From assembly GCF_029873475.1 (NCBI RefSeq), contig NZ_CP123499.1, positions 2,480,001 to 2,544,000 of the forward strand: a DNA stretch of 64,000 nt. Reading direction: 5' to 3'. The notes below the pieces were generated by a model that worked only from the letters and a program-made list of their open reading frames with translations, made no database searches and had not been told where the DNA came from. Positions 9,428-18,401 of this stretch are shown one piece after another; the first letter of the stretch is position 1; each line of letters opens with the position of its first letter. Both the position numbers and the translations under genes were made by a program. The stretch comes from Arsenophonus sp. aPb (lineage in GTDB: Bacteria; Pseudomonadota; Gammaproteobacteria; Enterobacterales; Enterobacteriaceae).

Positions 9428-10062
9428 AATTTATAGTTTCTAACCGTCATATTGTTAACAATTAATCACAAATATTCATCTATCTCTATCTTATACAGAC
9501 TTGAATAGTTAAATAATCAAATAATTCTCATTAATCAAGAAAAGTTTAGTCATAATATTCTACATTTCCAACCTTAAAAAAACATACAAATCACATTTAT
9601 CAACAATATTCTCATTTTTACAACTATGATATTTAAAGCCAGTAAAATGCCACAAACTATTTAACAAAACCTAATAAAATATTAATCTTTCTAAAAAATA
9701 AAAGTAAATAATAAAAACTATTTAAACAATCTAAATACCGTAAAAATTCATTTACCATTTTATACAATAATAATAATCCATATTACCAGTTTAAATATAT
9801 AATTTTACAATTATTAGATAAAATTAACGATTATAAACAAGCAATTACAGAAAATTTCAAATTTATGATAGTGTTATAATTACTATCATAACTTTTAATT
9901 TTAGCTAAAATTCCATTCAAACAATCACTAATCTTACTTTCATTACTGACATAAAATGGTTAGAAATTATTTTAGTTTTATATTAATTAAACATAACATG
10001 CTTATTTAGTGAGTTTTAACAAAAATAAATTTTATTTAAAAAGTTAAAATTGATAAACCAGG
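9428..10062. other. Gene-free AT-rich interval between wzz and hemH
   Basis: About 635 very AT-rich bases with no open frame of note, no recognisable glycosyltransferase or sugar-nucleotide fragment, and no JUMPStart/ops-like element that I can find. The wzz promoter must be here. In Yersinia this position holds the O-antigen cluster, so the stretch may be what remains of a deletion; the sequence itself carries no identifiable relic. Confidence 0.6.
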
Positions 10063-11025
10063 CTATAGACTATCTCTGATTAATTCGGTCATTAACAGAA
10101 TATGATTTTCTGAGTCATTAAGTGCAGGTATATACTGATACTTTTCACCACCAGCGGCATAAAATAATTCTTTATTCTGCACCGCAATCTCCTCTAGGGT
10201 TTCCAGACAATCCACCGAAAAACCCGGACATAACAGCTGAACATGCTTAACTCCGCTCTTTGCTAAGCTTGCTAAGGTAACGTCTGTGTAAGGTGTAAGC
10301 CAGGGTTCACGCCCAAAGCGTGACTGATAAGTCATAATGATTTTATCAGCTGGAAAATCAATTAATTCACTAAATAAACGGGTTGTTAGCTCGCATTGCT
10401 GCGGATAAATATCACCTGTCTCTGCGTAACGTTGAGGGATACCATGATAAGAAAGTAATAATCGATCAGGTTTACCATATCGTTCAAAACTTAACTCAAC
10501 CGACTTTTTTAATGCCTCAATATAATAAGGATGATTAGCATAACTACGAATAAAGTGAAGCCCGGGTATGGTTCGATATTTTTTTAGCGCTCGACAAATC
10601 GCATCAAACACTGCCGCTGAGGTTGAACAAGAATATTGCGGATAAAGCGGCAATACAATAATATTTTCAACCTGCTGAATTAATAGTTTATCAATCGCAT
10701 CTGCAATAGAAGGAGAACCATAACTCATACCCAATTCTACAGGAATAGTGGGAAGTTGTTTTGCCAGTGCAACCTGCTGTTGCAAACTATAACTTAGCAA
10801 TGGAGAACCGGCTTCTGTCCAAATTGACCGATATAATTTAGCAACTTTTGGTGAGCGTAATGGTAAAATCACTAAATGTAATAGCGGTTTCCAAATCATT
10901 CTCGAAATATCAATAACTCTTACATCACTAAGAAATTCTGCCAAAAAACGTTTCACCGCCGCTGGCGTCGGTGCATCAGGCGTCCCTAAGTTAACTAATA
11001 AAACACCATACTTCTTAATGCTCAT
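10063..11025 (-). CDS. hemH: Ferrochelatase
   Basis: Inserts Fe(II) into protoporphyrin IX, the last step of protoheme synthesis. I start at the ATG at 11025: GGAG lies 9 bases upstream and the product is then 320 residues, exactly the E. coli length; a frame extension to 11046 has no ribosome site. Seen: VNLGTPDAPTP near the N-terminus, the signature LLSYHGIPQRY with the metal-handling His in the middle of the protein, and CPGFSVDCLETLEEI near the C-terminus with the conserved Glu. Lies downstream of adk on the same strand as in E. coli; the heme made here feeds CyoE and the CyoB oxidase encoded later in the window. Confidence 0.97.
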   Translation of the reverse strand: MSIKKYGVLLVNLGTPDAPTPAAVKRFLAEFLSDVRVIDISRMIWKPLLHLVILPLRSPKVAKLYRSIWTEAGSPLLSYSLQQQVALAKQLPTIPVELGMSYGSPSIADAIDKLLIQQVENIIVLPLYPQYSCSTSAAVFDAICRALKKYRTIPGLHFIRSYANHPYYIEALKKSVELSFERYGKPDRLLLSYHGIPQRYAETGDIYPQQCELTTRLFSELIDFPADKIIMTYQSRFGREPWLTPYTDVTLASLAKSGVKHVQLLCPGFSVDCLETLEEIAVQNKELFYAAGGEKYQYIPALNDSENHILLMTELIRDSL

Positions 11026-11115
11026 GCCAATTGGCTCCATTTTCATTTAACGCTAACTATTTATAACCTTATCATAACTTATCAAATATTTTCACTTCTA
11101 CTAATTAGCAATAAA

Positions 11116-11143
11116 TAAAAAAAGGCACCCAAATTGGATGCCT
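11116..11143 (-). terminator. Terminator after adk
   Basis: On the - strand AGGCATCC (11143-11136) pairs with GGGTGCCT (11130-11123) with one T-G wobble and a 5-base loop, followed by seven T. It lies just after the adk stop and before hemH. Confidence 0.75.
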
Positions 11144-11160
11144 ATTTTACCAACTAACAA

Positions 11161-11805
11161 TTAACCTAAAATTTTAGCCAACTCTTCACTGACTTCAGTC
11201 ACTTTACGGTTACCATCCAATTTAAAGTACTTGGTATGAGCAGCAGCAGCTTCTTGACGATAATAAGCAATTAAAGGCTCAGTTAACTGATGATACTCCA
11301 CTAACCGCTTGCGAACAGTTTCTTCTTGATCATCTTTACGAATGCTTAATTCTTCACCGGTAACATCATCTCTGTTTGCTATTTTGGGTGGATTAAATTT
11401 AATATGATAAACACGCCCCGAAGCCGTATGCACACGGCGCCCAACAATGCGTTCAACAATAATTTCATCAGGTACATCAAATTCCAACACATAATCCACC
11501 TTAATGCCCGCATTTTTCATTGCGTCTGCTTGTGGGATAGTGCGAGGAAATCCATCTAGTAAGAAGCCGTTTCGGCAATCATCCTGTGCTATGCGCTGTT
11601 TAACTAAAGCAATAACTAATTCATCAGTAACAAGCTTACCGCTATCCATTAATTCTTTCGCTTTTAGACCCAACTCTGTACCTGCCTTTACGGCAGCACG
11701 TAGCATATCACCGGTAGAAATTTGTGGAATACCATACTTCTCCATAATGAATTGTGCCTGAGTCCCCTTACCTGCGCCTGGCGCGCCGAGCAGAATAATA
11801 CGCAT
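11161..11805 (-). CDS. adk: Adenylate kinase
   Basis: Cytosolic enzyme for ATP + AMP = 2 ADP. 214 residues, identical in length to the E. coli enzyme. The P-loop GAPGAGKGT is at residues 7-15, the AMP-binding region with ISTGDMLRAAVK at about residues 29-40, the core LDGFPRTIPQ at about 83-92, and the long LID domain begins after GRRVHTASGRVYH (about residues 122-134); the LID has no zinc cysteines, as in E. coli. It is flanked by its own terminator and by that of htpG, so it is probably a single-gene transcript. Confidence 0.98.
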   Translation of the reverse strand: MRIILLGAPGAGKGTQAQFIMEKYGIPQISTGDMLRAAVKAGTELGLKAKELMDSGKLVTDELVIALVKQRIAQDDCRNGFLLDGFPRTIPQADAMKNAGIKVDYVLEFDVPDEIIVERIVGRRVHTASGRVYHIKFNPPKIANRDDVTGEELSIRKDDQEETVRKRLVEYHQLTEPLIAYYRQEAAAAHTKYFKLDGNRKVTEVSEELAKILG

Positions 11806-11922
11806 TGCGTAAACCCCTTGCTATTTCATTTTTATAATTTGAAAGAAAAGTTACCTTATCATTAGGCATATACATAACTCAAGAAAACAGATAACCATTG
11901 AATAATCAAATTATTTTCGTTA

Positions 11923-11963
11923 AAAAAACAAACCACGTCTTAAAATTACTAAAACGTGGTTTT
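11923..11963 (-). terminator. Terminator after htpG
   Basis: Perfect 9-base stem AAACCACGT (11930-11938) / ACGTGGTTT (11954-11962), 15-base loop, and on the - strand a tail of G followed by seven T. It lies 29 bases beyond the htpG stop. Confidence 0.8.
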
Positions 11964-11991
11964 ATGAACAACCTGGTTAATTAAATAAATT

Positions 11992-13866
11992 TTAGCTCAA
12001 AAGTAACTTATTAATACGACGAATAAATTGATTAGGATCTTCCAGGCTACCTTGTTCAACGAACAACGCCTGATCTAATAATACTTCTATCCACTCAGAA
12101 AATAAGCCATCATCTGTTAGTTCTGTCGCTTTTTTAACTAATGGATGCTCAGGATTAAGTTCAAAATTATATTTTACTTCCGGCGCTGATTGACCCACCG
12201 CAGCAAAAAGTTTTGCCATCTGAGTACTCATATCATTCGCATCGGTCGTCACGATTGCCGGTGTGTCGGTTAAACGATGTGTTAACTTCACCTCCTTCAC
12301 CCGTTCGCCTAATAATTTTTTCACCCGCTCAACGAAAGGCTCCAGTTTTTTATCTGTCTCTTCTTGCTCTTTCTTATCTTCATCAGCCAGTTTTTCGAGT
12401 GACTCATCTGTCTTACTAACAGATTGAAAAGATTTACCTTCAAATTCTGGCAAATAATTCATCATCCACTCATCAATCCGATCAGATAATAATAAAACCT
12501 CAATACCTTTTTTACGGAATAGTTCTAAATGTGGGCTATTTTTCGCCGCAGCATAACTATCTGCGGTAATGTAATAAATTTTTTCCTGCCCCTCAATCAT
12601 TCGACTAACATAATCTTCTAAAGAAACATTCTGTAAATTACTCTCATTATGCGTTGATGCAAAACGCAATAGTTTAGTAATGCCTTCTTTATTGGTTGTA
12701 TCTTCCGCAGGACCCTCTTTCAGTACTAATCCAAACTCCTGCCAGAATTGTTGATACTGTTCAGGTTCACTTTTGGCTAATTTTTCTAACATCTGCAATG
12801 CACGTTTGGTTAATGCGCTACGTAAACTACGAGTGATATCACTATCTTGTAAAATTTCTCGTGAAACGTTTAATGGTAAGTCATTAGAGTCAACTAACCC
12901 ACGTACGAAACGTAAGTAATTTGGCATAAACTGTTCAGCTTCATCCATGATAAAAACACGATGAACATAAAGCTTTAAACCATGTTTATTATCACGATTC
13001 CACAAATCGAAAGGCGCTTTAGTTGGTATATAAAGTAGGCTGGTATACTCTTGCTTGCCCTCTACCCGATTATGACTCCATATCAAAGGATCCGCATAAT
13101 CATGGGAAACATGCTTATAAAACTCTTTATATTCTTCCGCCGTAATATCATTTTTGTTACGTGTCCATAGTGCCTGGGCTTTGTTAATCTTTTCCCAGAT
13201 GACCGTATCATCTTCTTCGTTCTTGGCTTCAATTTCCACTGGCAGAGCAATATGATCTGAATATTTGCTGATCACCGAACGTAAACGCCAGTTATCTAAG
13301 AATTCCGTTTGGTCTTCACGTAAATGTAAGGTAATTTCAGTACCACGCTCTGCTTTTTCAATATCAGCAACGGTATATTCACCCTCACCCTGAGATTGCC
13401 AAAAAACCCCTTTATCAGCAGCCATACCCGCTGCTCGAGTACGTACAGTCACTTTATCTGCAACAATAAAAGCTGAATAGAAACCAACACCAAACTGACC
13501 GATTAATGGACTATCTTTCGCTTGTTCGTTACCTAAAGACTGTAAAAAAGCCTTTGTACCAGATTTAGCAATAGTACCTAAATTATCAATAACCTCTTCG
13601 CGCGTCATGCCAATACCATTATCACTAATGGTTAAGGTTTTTTTGTCTTTATCAACAGCAATTCTAACTCTTAAATCACCATCATTTTCATAAAGATCCG
13701 ATTGTGAAAGTGCTTTAAAACGTAATTTATCCGCTGCATCAGATGCGTTTGAAATCAGCTCGCGTAGAAAGATTTCTTTATTGGAATAAAGAGAATGGAT
13801 CATCAATTGTAATAACTGTTTTACTTCTGATTGAAATCCACGAGTTTCTTGTCCTTTCATACTCAT
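11992..13866 (-). CDS. htpG: Hsp90-family chaperone HtpG
   Basis: ATP-dependent dimeric cytosolic chaperone. 624 residues with the family order: N-terminal GHKL ATPase domain (ELISNASDAADKLRF about residues 38-52, DNGIGMT, and GQFGVGFYSAF), a middle domain (HNRVEGKQEY, then the catalytic-Arg region PLNVSREILQDS) and a C-terminal dimerisation domain. The E. coli-type start MKGQETRGF is at residue 3; an ATG two codons earlier is used here by frame length, and either is possible. Just upstream lies a near-perfect heat-shock promoter (13920-13948), so RpoH control is very likely. Confidence 0.98.
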   Translation of the reverse strand: MSMKGQETRGFQSEVKQLLQLMIHSLYSNKEIFLRELISNASDAADKLRFKALSQSDLYENDGDLRVRIAVDKDKKTLTISDNGIGMTREEVIDNLGTIAKSGTKAFLQSLGNEQAKDSPLIGQFGVGFYSAFIVADKVTVRTRAAGMAADKGVFWQSQGEGEYTVADIEKAERGTEITLHLREDQTEFLDNWRLRSVISKYSDHIALPVEIEAKNEEDDTVIWEKINKAQALWTRNKNDITAEEYKEFYKHVSHDYADPLIWSHNRVEGKQEYTSLLYIPTKAPFDLWNRDNKHGLKLYVHRVFIMDEAEQFMPNYLRFVRGLVDSNDLPLNVSREILQDSDITRSLRSALTKRALQMLEKLAKSEPEQYQQFWQEFGLVLKEGPAEDTTNKEGITKLLRFASTHNESNLQNVSLEDYVSRMIEGQEKIYYITADSYAAAKNSPHLELFRKKGIEVLLLSDRIDEWMMNYLPEFEGKSFQSVSKTDESLEKLADEDKKEQEETDKKLEPFVERVKKLLGERVKEVKLTHRLTDTPAIVTTDANDMSTQMAKLFAAVGQSAPEVKYNFELNPEHPLVKKATELTDDGLFSEWIEVLLDQALFVEQGSLEDPNQFIRRINKLLLS

Positions 13867-13919
13867 TAAATAGCCTCAATTTTAGAATAATTTTATTGGG
13901 TTGAATGGTTATGAAACTC

Positions 13920-13948
13920 AGATGGGGATATAAATTGAAAATTTCAAG
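13920..13948 (-). promoter_or_regulatory. Sigma-32 heat-shock promoter of htpG
   Basis: On the - strand CTTGAAA (13948-13942), a 14-base spacer, and CCCCATCT (13927-13920). This matches the RpoH consensus CTTGAAA-N13/14-CCCCATNT. It lies about 54 bases before the htpG start. Confidence 0.85.
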
Positions 13949-13999
13949 TTCACCGCCGTCAAAAGAGTGTTGACAACCGATATAGTTAACTTTTTCATA

Positions 14000-14027
14000 A
14001 AAAATAAGCAGAGTTTTTAACCTCTGC
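14000..14027 (-). terminator. Terminator after recR
   Basis: On the - strand GCAGAG (14027-14022) pairs with CTCTGC (14013-14008), 8-base loop, followed by TTATTTTTT. Lies 30 bases after the recR stop, closing the dnaX-ybaB-recR unit. Confidence 0.6.
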
Positions 14028-14056
14028 ATAGGTTTACGTATATTACATTTACATTA

Positions 14057-14662
14057 TCAATAATTAATTTTCTGACGGCCAATGATTGAATGTGATAACG
14101 TTGTTCCGTCAACCATTTCAAGCTCACCGCCAACCGGAATACCATGAGCAATACGACTGGCCATCACCTGATATTGAGCACATATGCCAGCAATATAGTT
14201 GGCCGTCGCTTCCCCTTCAATTGTTGGGTTGGTCGCCAAGATCACTTCTGATACCGTCTCAGTCGCTAACTTATCGGCTAAGTTATCAAGGCCAATATCC
14301 TTAGGTCCAATACCATCTAATGGCGACAAATGGCCCATCAAAACAAAATAACGTCCGGCAAACTGCCCCGTTTGTTCAATGGCATAAATATCGGCCGGGC
14401 TTTCAACCACACATATTTGGCCCGTTTGTTGACGCCTCGGATTAGTACAAATAGAACAGTGATCTTTTTCAGTAAATGTTCGACAACCCTGACAATGACC
14501 GATCTCAGACATTGCACGTGTCAACGCCTGAGCCAATTGCATGCCACCACTACGATCACGTTGCAGAAGATGAAAAGCCATACGTTGCGCCGATTTTGGT
14601 CCTACACCAGGCAAACAGCGGAGCGCTTCCATTAAGGATTCAAGAAGGGGGCTCGTTTGCAT
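14057..14662 (-). CDS. recR: Recombination mediator RecR
   Basis: Works with RecF and RecO to load RecA on gapped DNA. 201 residues, the same as in E. coli, when started at the ATG at 14662; the frame also runs one codon further to a TTG. N-terminal helix-hairpin-helix (LPGVGPKSAQRMAFHLL, about residues 17-33), a four-Cys zinc finger (CQGC...CSIC, about residues 57-72), then a Toprim domain with VVESPADIYAIE. The start overlaps the ybaB stop by one base (TGATG), so translation is probably coupled. Same dnaX-ybaB-recR order as in E. coli. Confidence 0.97.
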   Translation of the reverse strand: MQTSPLLESLMEALRCLPGVGPKSAQRMAFHLLQRDRSGGMQLAQALTRAMSEIGHCQGCRTFTEKDHCSICTNPRRQQTGQICVVESPADIYAIEQTGQFAGRYFVLMGHLSPLDGIGPKDIGLDNLADKLATETVSEVILATNPTIEGEATANYIAGICAQYQVMASRIAHGIPVGGELEMVDGTTLSHSIIGRQKINY

Positions 14663-14991
14663 CAAAATGGCATCTTAAAGCCTGGAGGTAATTGCATGCC
14701 ATTGGATGCATTAGCCATTTTTTCTTTTTGTGCTTCTTCTATACGACGCGCAGCATCATTAAATGCGGCCGCAATAAGATCTTCTAGCATATCTTTATCA
14801 TCGGCCATCAAACTAGGATCGATTTCAACCCGACGGCAATTATGCGCACCATTAATGGTTACTTTAACAAGACCTGCACCAGATTCTCCGGTAACCTCCA
14901 TGTTAGCAATCTCTTCTTGGACTTTCTGCATCTTTTCTTGCATTTGCTGAGCCTGTTTCATCAGGTTACCCAGCCCACCTTTACCAAACAT
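14662..14991 (-). CDS. ybaB: Nucleoid-associated protein YbaB (YbaB/EbfC family)
   Basis: 109-residue small DNA-binding protein. Recognised by the N-terminal GGLGNLMKQAQQMQEKMQK helix (residues 5-23) and the central VKVTINGAHNCRRVEIDPSL strand region. Dimeric members of the family bind DNA with little sequence preference. It sits between dnaX (75 bases upstream) and recR (one-base overlap), the usual operon in gammaproteobacteria. A purine-rich AGAAAGAGAGAA precedes the ATG as ribosome site. Confidence 0.96.
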   Translation of the reverse strand: MFGKGGLGNLMKQAQQMQEKMQKVQEEIANMEVTGESGAGLVKVTINGAHNCRRVEIDPSLMADDKDMLEDLIAAAFNDAARRIEEAQKEKMANASNGMQLPPGFKMPF

Positions 14992-15066
14992 AATATTCTC
15001 TCTTTCTAATCTGTTACCAAGATATACTTTAACCTTGCAACATTATACTTAACGGTATGTATTCGA

Positions 15067-17046
15067 CTACACAGGCCGAATACTTTCTTCATCTAACTGT
15101 GCATCAAACAGCGTGCGCAAAGTCTGAATGGTTTTATCCACAATAATGGATTGACGAGCCTGTGCTAGCATCTCTTCATAAATTACCTGCCGCCATTCCA
15201 AGGGTGTCTTGACGGCCGGATTATCATCTTCGATGATAACCAGTTTTATCGGCTGGCCATATAACTCACATAAGGCTTTTGTTAATGCTTTATGCGCAGG
15301 CTCAGTATTCAAATGCCGTTGCGTTGATCGTAAGTGTAAACAGATTTCCGTTTCATTGAACGATTCCTTATAAGCATTCAACGCAAGTTGTTCTATCAAT
15401 TTTGGCACTTTTAACTGAGAAATTTCAGCCGACCAGTGGTCACGCTCTCGAGCTTCAAGCGCAATTTTATTGGCAAGTTCCGGTGTTCTTTCATATTCCA
15501 ATGCTTGTTTAATATTGCCAGGCGTTGTTACTCGCTCTATTTTTTGCTCAGAAATATTTTTCGGGCGCCACTGATAAGATTTATCTTGTTGATTTTTTTC
15601 ATTTTTCTTAATCTGCTTAGGCTGATTTGCAACAGACCGCTGATGCTGCGCAGAAACTGTTGCTAATCGTTCTAACGCCAACATCGCCGACGGCGTTTTT
15701 GTCTTCGACGATGTTGTGTCAGGCTTTTTTAACGGTGTTTTCTCTTGCTCTTTTTTTAGTGACGCTTTTGCTTTTAGCAATTGCAAGGTAGGTGTATTAA
15801 TTAATTTTTCATCTGATGGACTTATCGCTTTATCAATGACTTTTTTTTTATCTTTTATATTAGAGGAGATATCAGTATGACTATCAATATCATTGCCTAC
15901 GGTAACTGATTCAATTCTATTTGGCGACGACACCAATGAAACTTCAGTATCATTAATACACTTAGGATGAAATGCTAATGCACGTAATAACGTCATCTCA
16001 ACCCCCATTCGCCTTTCTGGCGCATAGGGAAGCTCTTTACGTCCGACTAATAAAGTTTGATAATAGAGCTGTAAATCCGTTGGCGTAATCAAGCGCGCAA
16101 GTAAACATAAACGCTCTTCTATCGGCGAAGCAGTATCTTGCATCTCCACAGGTAAAAGCTGGATCATCGCAATGCGATGAATTAATGATAACATTTCAAT
16201 CAATACGTTTTCCCAGTCACTGCCCCGCAACGCAATATCTTCGACTAAGGCCATCATTTTTTGACCATCGGCATGTACAATCGCTTCAATGATCGCTAGG
16301 GGCTGTTCATCATTCAATATTCCTAGCATTTGACTAACTGAATCGGCCGATACCTGCCCCTGCCCCATGGCAATAGCTTGATCAGTCAAACTTAATGCAT
16401 CACGTAAACTACCTTCGGCCGCTCTGGCGATTAATTGGCGGGCACGTTTATCACTCGATATTTGCTCAGCCGCTAAAATGCGTTCAAGTTGACTGCTAAT
16501 TTGGTCAATATCCAGTGTTCTTAAATGAAATTGAAGGCAACGTGATAAAACTGTTATCGGTAATTTCTGTGGATCTGTGGTTGCTAAGAGAAATTTTACA
16601 TGTTCTGGCGGCTCTTCCAGTGTCTTGAGCAAAGCATTGAAGCTATGACGAGAAAGCATATGAACTTCGTCGATTAAGTAGACTTTAAATCGACCACGCG
16701 CTGGTGCATACTGGACATTATCTAGCAGCTCGCGGGTATCCTCAACTTTAGTGCGCGAAGCGGCATCAATTTCAATCAAATCAACAAATCGCCCATGCGC
16801 TATCTCAAGACAGTTAACACACTGACCACAAGGATTTTGGCTTATCCCTACCTCACAGTTAAGCCCTTTCGCAAAAAGTCGCGCAATGGTCGTTTTTCCA
16901 ACCCCGCGTGTACCAGAAAATAGGTAGGCATGATGAAGCCGCTGCTGTTGCAAACCATTTGCCAGCGCGGTCAAAACGTGTTGTTGCCCAACTACATCGG
17001 TAAATGTTTGTGGGCGCCATTTACGGGCAAGTACCTGGTAGCTCAT
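15067..17046 (-). CDS. dnaX: DNA polymerase III subunit tau (and probably gamma)
   Basis: Clamp-loader ATPase and replisome organiser. 659 residues (tau form; E. coli 643). Domain I has Walker A GTRGVGKT (about residues 45-52), the zinc cysteines around CGQCVNC (about residues 73-79), Walker B IDEVHML and an SRC motif; domain III ends near residue 370. The middle (about residues 380-520) is a low-complexity Lys/Ser/Thr linker; the C-terminal domain that binds DnaB and the alpha subunit follows. An A9 run at codons 400-402 is a possible slippage site for a gamma-like short form (see separate entry). AGGA precedes the ATG. First gene of dnaX-ybaB-recR. Confidence 0.97.
   Translation of the reverse strand: MSYQVLARKWRPQTFTDVVGQQHVLTALANGLQQQRLHHAYLFSGTRGVGKTTIARLFAKGLNCEVGISQNPCGQCVNCLEIAHGRFVDLIEIDAASRTKVEDTRELLDNVQYAPARGRFKVYLIDEVHMLSRHSFNALLKTLEEPPEHVKFLLATTDPQKLPITVLSRCLQFHLRTLDIDQISSQLERILAAEQISSDKRARQLIARAAEGSLRDALSLTDQAIAMGQGQVSADSVSQMLGILNDEQPLAIIEAIVHADGQKMMALVEDIALRGSDWENVLIEMLSLIHRIAMIQLLPVEMQDTASPIEERLCLLARLITPTDLQLYYQTLLVGRKELPYAPERRMGVEMTLLRALAFHPKCINDTEVSLVSSPNRIESVTVGNDIDSHTDISSNIKDKKKVIDKAISPSDEKLINTPTLQLLKAKASLKKEQEKTPLKKPDTTSSKTKTPSAMLALERLATVSAQHQRSVANQPKQIKKNEKNQQDKSYQWRPKNISEQKIERVTTPGNIKQALEYERTPELANKIALEARERDHWSAEISQLKVPKLIEQLALNAYKESFNETEICLHLRSTQRHLNTEPAHKALTKALCELYGQPIKLVIIEDDNPAVKTPLEWRQVIYEEMLAQARQSIIVDKTIQTLRTLFDAQLDEESIRPV
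15826..15852 (-). promoter_or_regulatory. A9 slippage site in dnaX, candidate gamma-producing frameshift
   Basis: On the coding (-) strand dnaX has GAT followed by nine A (15849-15841) and GTC. A shift to -1 gives codons AGT CAT TGA, a stop two codons on; a shift to +1 reads to TAA within about seven codons. Either product would be roughly 404-408 residues, near the 431-residue E. coli gamma. In E. coli gamma comes from ribosomal -1 slippage on A-AAA-AAG, and in Thermus from transcriptional slippage on A9. No clear upstream Shine-Dalgarno or strong downstream stem is visible here, so transcriptional slippage is the better guess. Confidence 0.45.
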
Positions 17047-17134
17047 GATTCCTATTAGACGTTAAGTATATAGTTTGTTAACCAACATAGCGCTGTTCGC
17101 CTAGTCAGCACATTTCGCTAGAAAATTTTATTGA

Positions 17135-17683
17135 TTAATGTCCTGGGAATTCAACCAAATTAAAACAATTGACCCCGTGTTTTTTTAAACGTTCGATACC
17201 GCCTAAATCAGGCAAACAGATAATGAATGCCGCTTCATTCACTTTACCTCCAAGCTGCCGGATCAAGCGTACTGTTGCCTCAATCGTACCACCGGTAGCG
17301 AGTAAATCATCAACAACTAATACATTGTCTTTAGCTGAAATGCTATCCTTATGGATCTCTAGTGTATCGCTACCATATTCTAGTTCATAATTTTGCCGTA
17401 AAGTGGCTCGCGGTAGTTTTCCCTCTTTACGTACTGGCACAAATCCTACACCTAAACGCAAAGCAACCGGTGCCCCAAACAAGAAACCTCTTGCTTCAGT
17501 ACCAACAATTTTAGTGATACCTTTATTTTTATAATGTTCAACAAGTAGATCAATAGTGGCCTGATAAGCGGCAGGATTATCCAATAACGTTGTAATATCA
17601 CGAAACAATACACCTGGTATCGGATAATCAGGAATTGTTTCAATACTGTCTTTTATAAATTGTATTTTTTTTTCATTAACCAT
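17135..17683 (-). CDS. apt: Adenine phosphoribosyltransferase
   Basis: Purine salvage: adenine + PRPP to AMP. Type I PRTase fold with the PRPP loop VLVVDDLLATGGTIEA and the upstream GTEARGFLFGAPVAL block; C-terminus LVEFPGH as in E. coli. The frame is open to a TTG at 17713 with several Met codons; I take the ATG at 17683, giving 182 residues (E. coli 183), but no clear ribosome site separates the candidates. In E. coli apt lies just before dnaX, as here; ybaN, which is next to it in E. coli, is missing. Confidence 0.95.
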   Translation of the reverse strand: MVNEKKIQFIKDSIETIPDYPIPGVLFRDITTLLDNPAAYQATIDLLVEHYKNKGITKIVGTEARGFLFGAPVALRLGVGFVPVRKEGKLPRATLRQNYELEYGSDTLEIHKDSISAKDNVLVVDDLLATGGTIEATVRLIRQLGGKVNEAAFIICLPDLGGIERLKKHGVNCFNLVEFPGH

Positions 17684-17830
17684 CATAATTATCATCATAG
17701 ATAAAATAATCAAACACTACAATCTATGAAAAGTACTATAAAAATGCAATAACTTACTTACTAATATGCGCATTTTTACTGTAATAAGTCAAATCGCAAT
17801 CACATATTTTTTATTATTATGGCTTACTAT

Positions 17831-18379
17831 ATGAAAACACAAAAGTTACTGAACGCGCTTGAAGAGCAAATTGAAGCATTATCAGAACAAATAAAGCCTA
17901 TTGCACACTCTGCTTTTATAACATCACGTTTTGATCAAAAATTATTTTATCGAAAAAGCCATCAATTAAGCGATTGTTTATTTGAAATTAAGCAACATTT
18001 TAGTCAATTAAAAAATGCGGTTATCACTTCACGTTTAGAACAGGTTACTTTCTTGACAGAAAAAATTATTGCCCAAATTGGTGCAATAACGCGAGAATCT
18101 GCAACCCAAACATTAAGAGAACAAGAAAATCAACATAGCCAAAAAGAAAAAACCGTCGATCGCTATGAACGTTTAGTTCAACATCAAGATTATGAACGTC
18201 GTCTAATCGCAATGATAAATGATAGAGAACAACAATTAGATAAACAACAGTCATACGTTGCTTGCCAGAAACTGCAGCAAGAAATAGCTGCATTAACAGG
18301 AAGGTTAGTGAGATGCCGTCAGGCTCTTTCACGCATAGAAAGGGCAATTGAGCACGATGAAAATCAAAGTATCGAATAA
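17831..18379 (+). CDS. priC: Primosomal replication protein PriC
   Basis: Helps reload DnaB at stalled forks in the PriA-independent restart route. 182 residues, almost all helical and rich in Gln, Glu and Lys. Less conserved than its neighbours, but the C-terminal block (QHQDYERRLIAMINDRE, then CQKLQQEIAALTGRLVRCRQAL) and N-terminal FDQKLF match E. coli PriC (175 residues). The ATG at 17831 fits the E. coli start; another ATG four codons earlier (17819) is possible, and neither has a clear ribosome site. Followed 22 bases later by rsmS, as in E. coli. Confidence 0.88.
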   Translation: MKTQKLLNALEEQIEALSEQIKPIAHSAFITSRFDQKLFYRKSHQLSDCLFEIKQHFSQLKNAVITSRLEQVTFLTEKIIAQIGAITRESATQTLREQENQHSQKEKTVDRYERLVQHQDYERRLIAMINDREQQLDKQQSYVACQKLQQEIAALTGRLVRCRQALSRIERAIEHDENQSIE

Positions 18380-18401
18380 AAAATAATATAGGTAATATTT
18401 A

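Noticed and set aside
9428..10062. Remnant O-antigen genes or a JUMPStart/ops element
   Set aside because: No open frame, no recognisable glycosyltransferase motif and no ops-like GGCGGTAG sequence found by eye on either strand.
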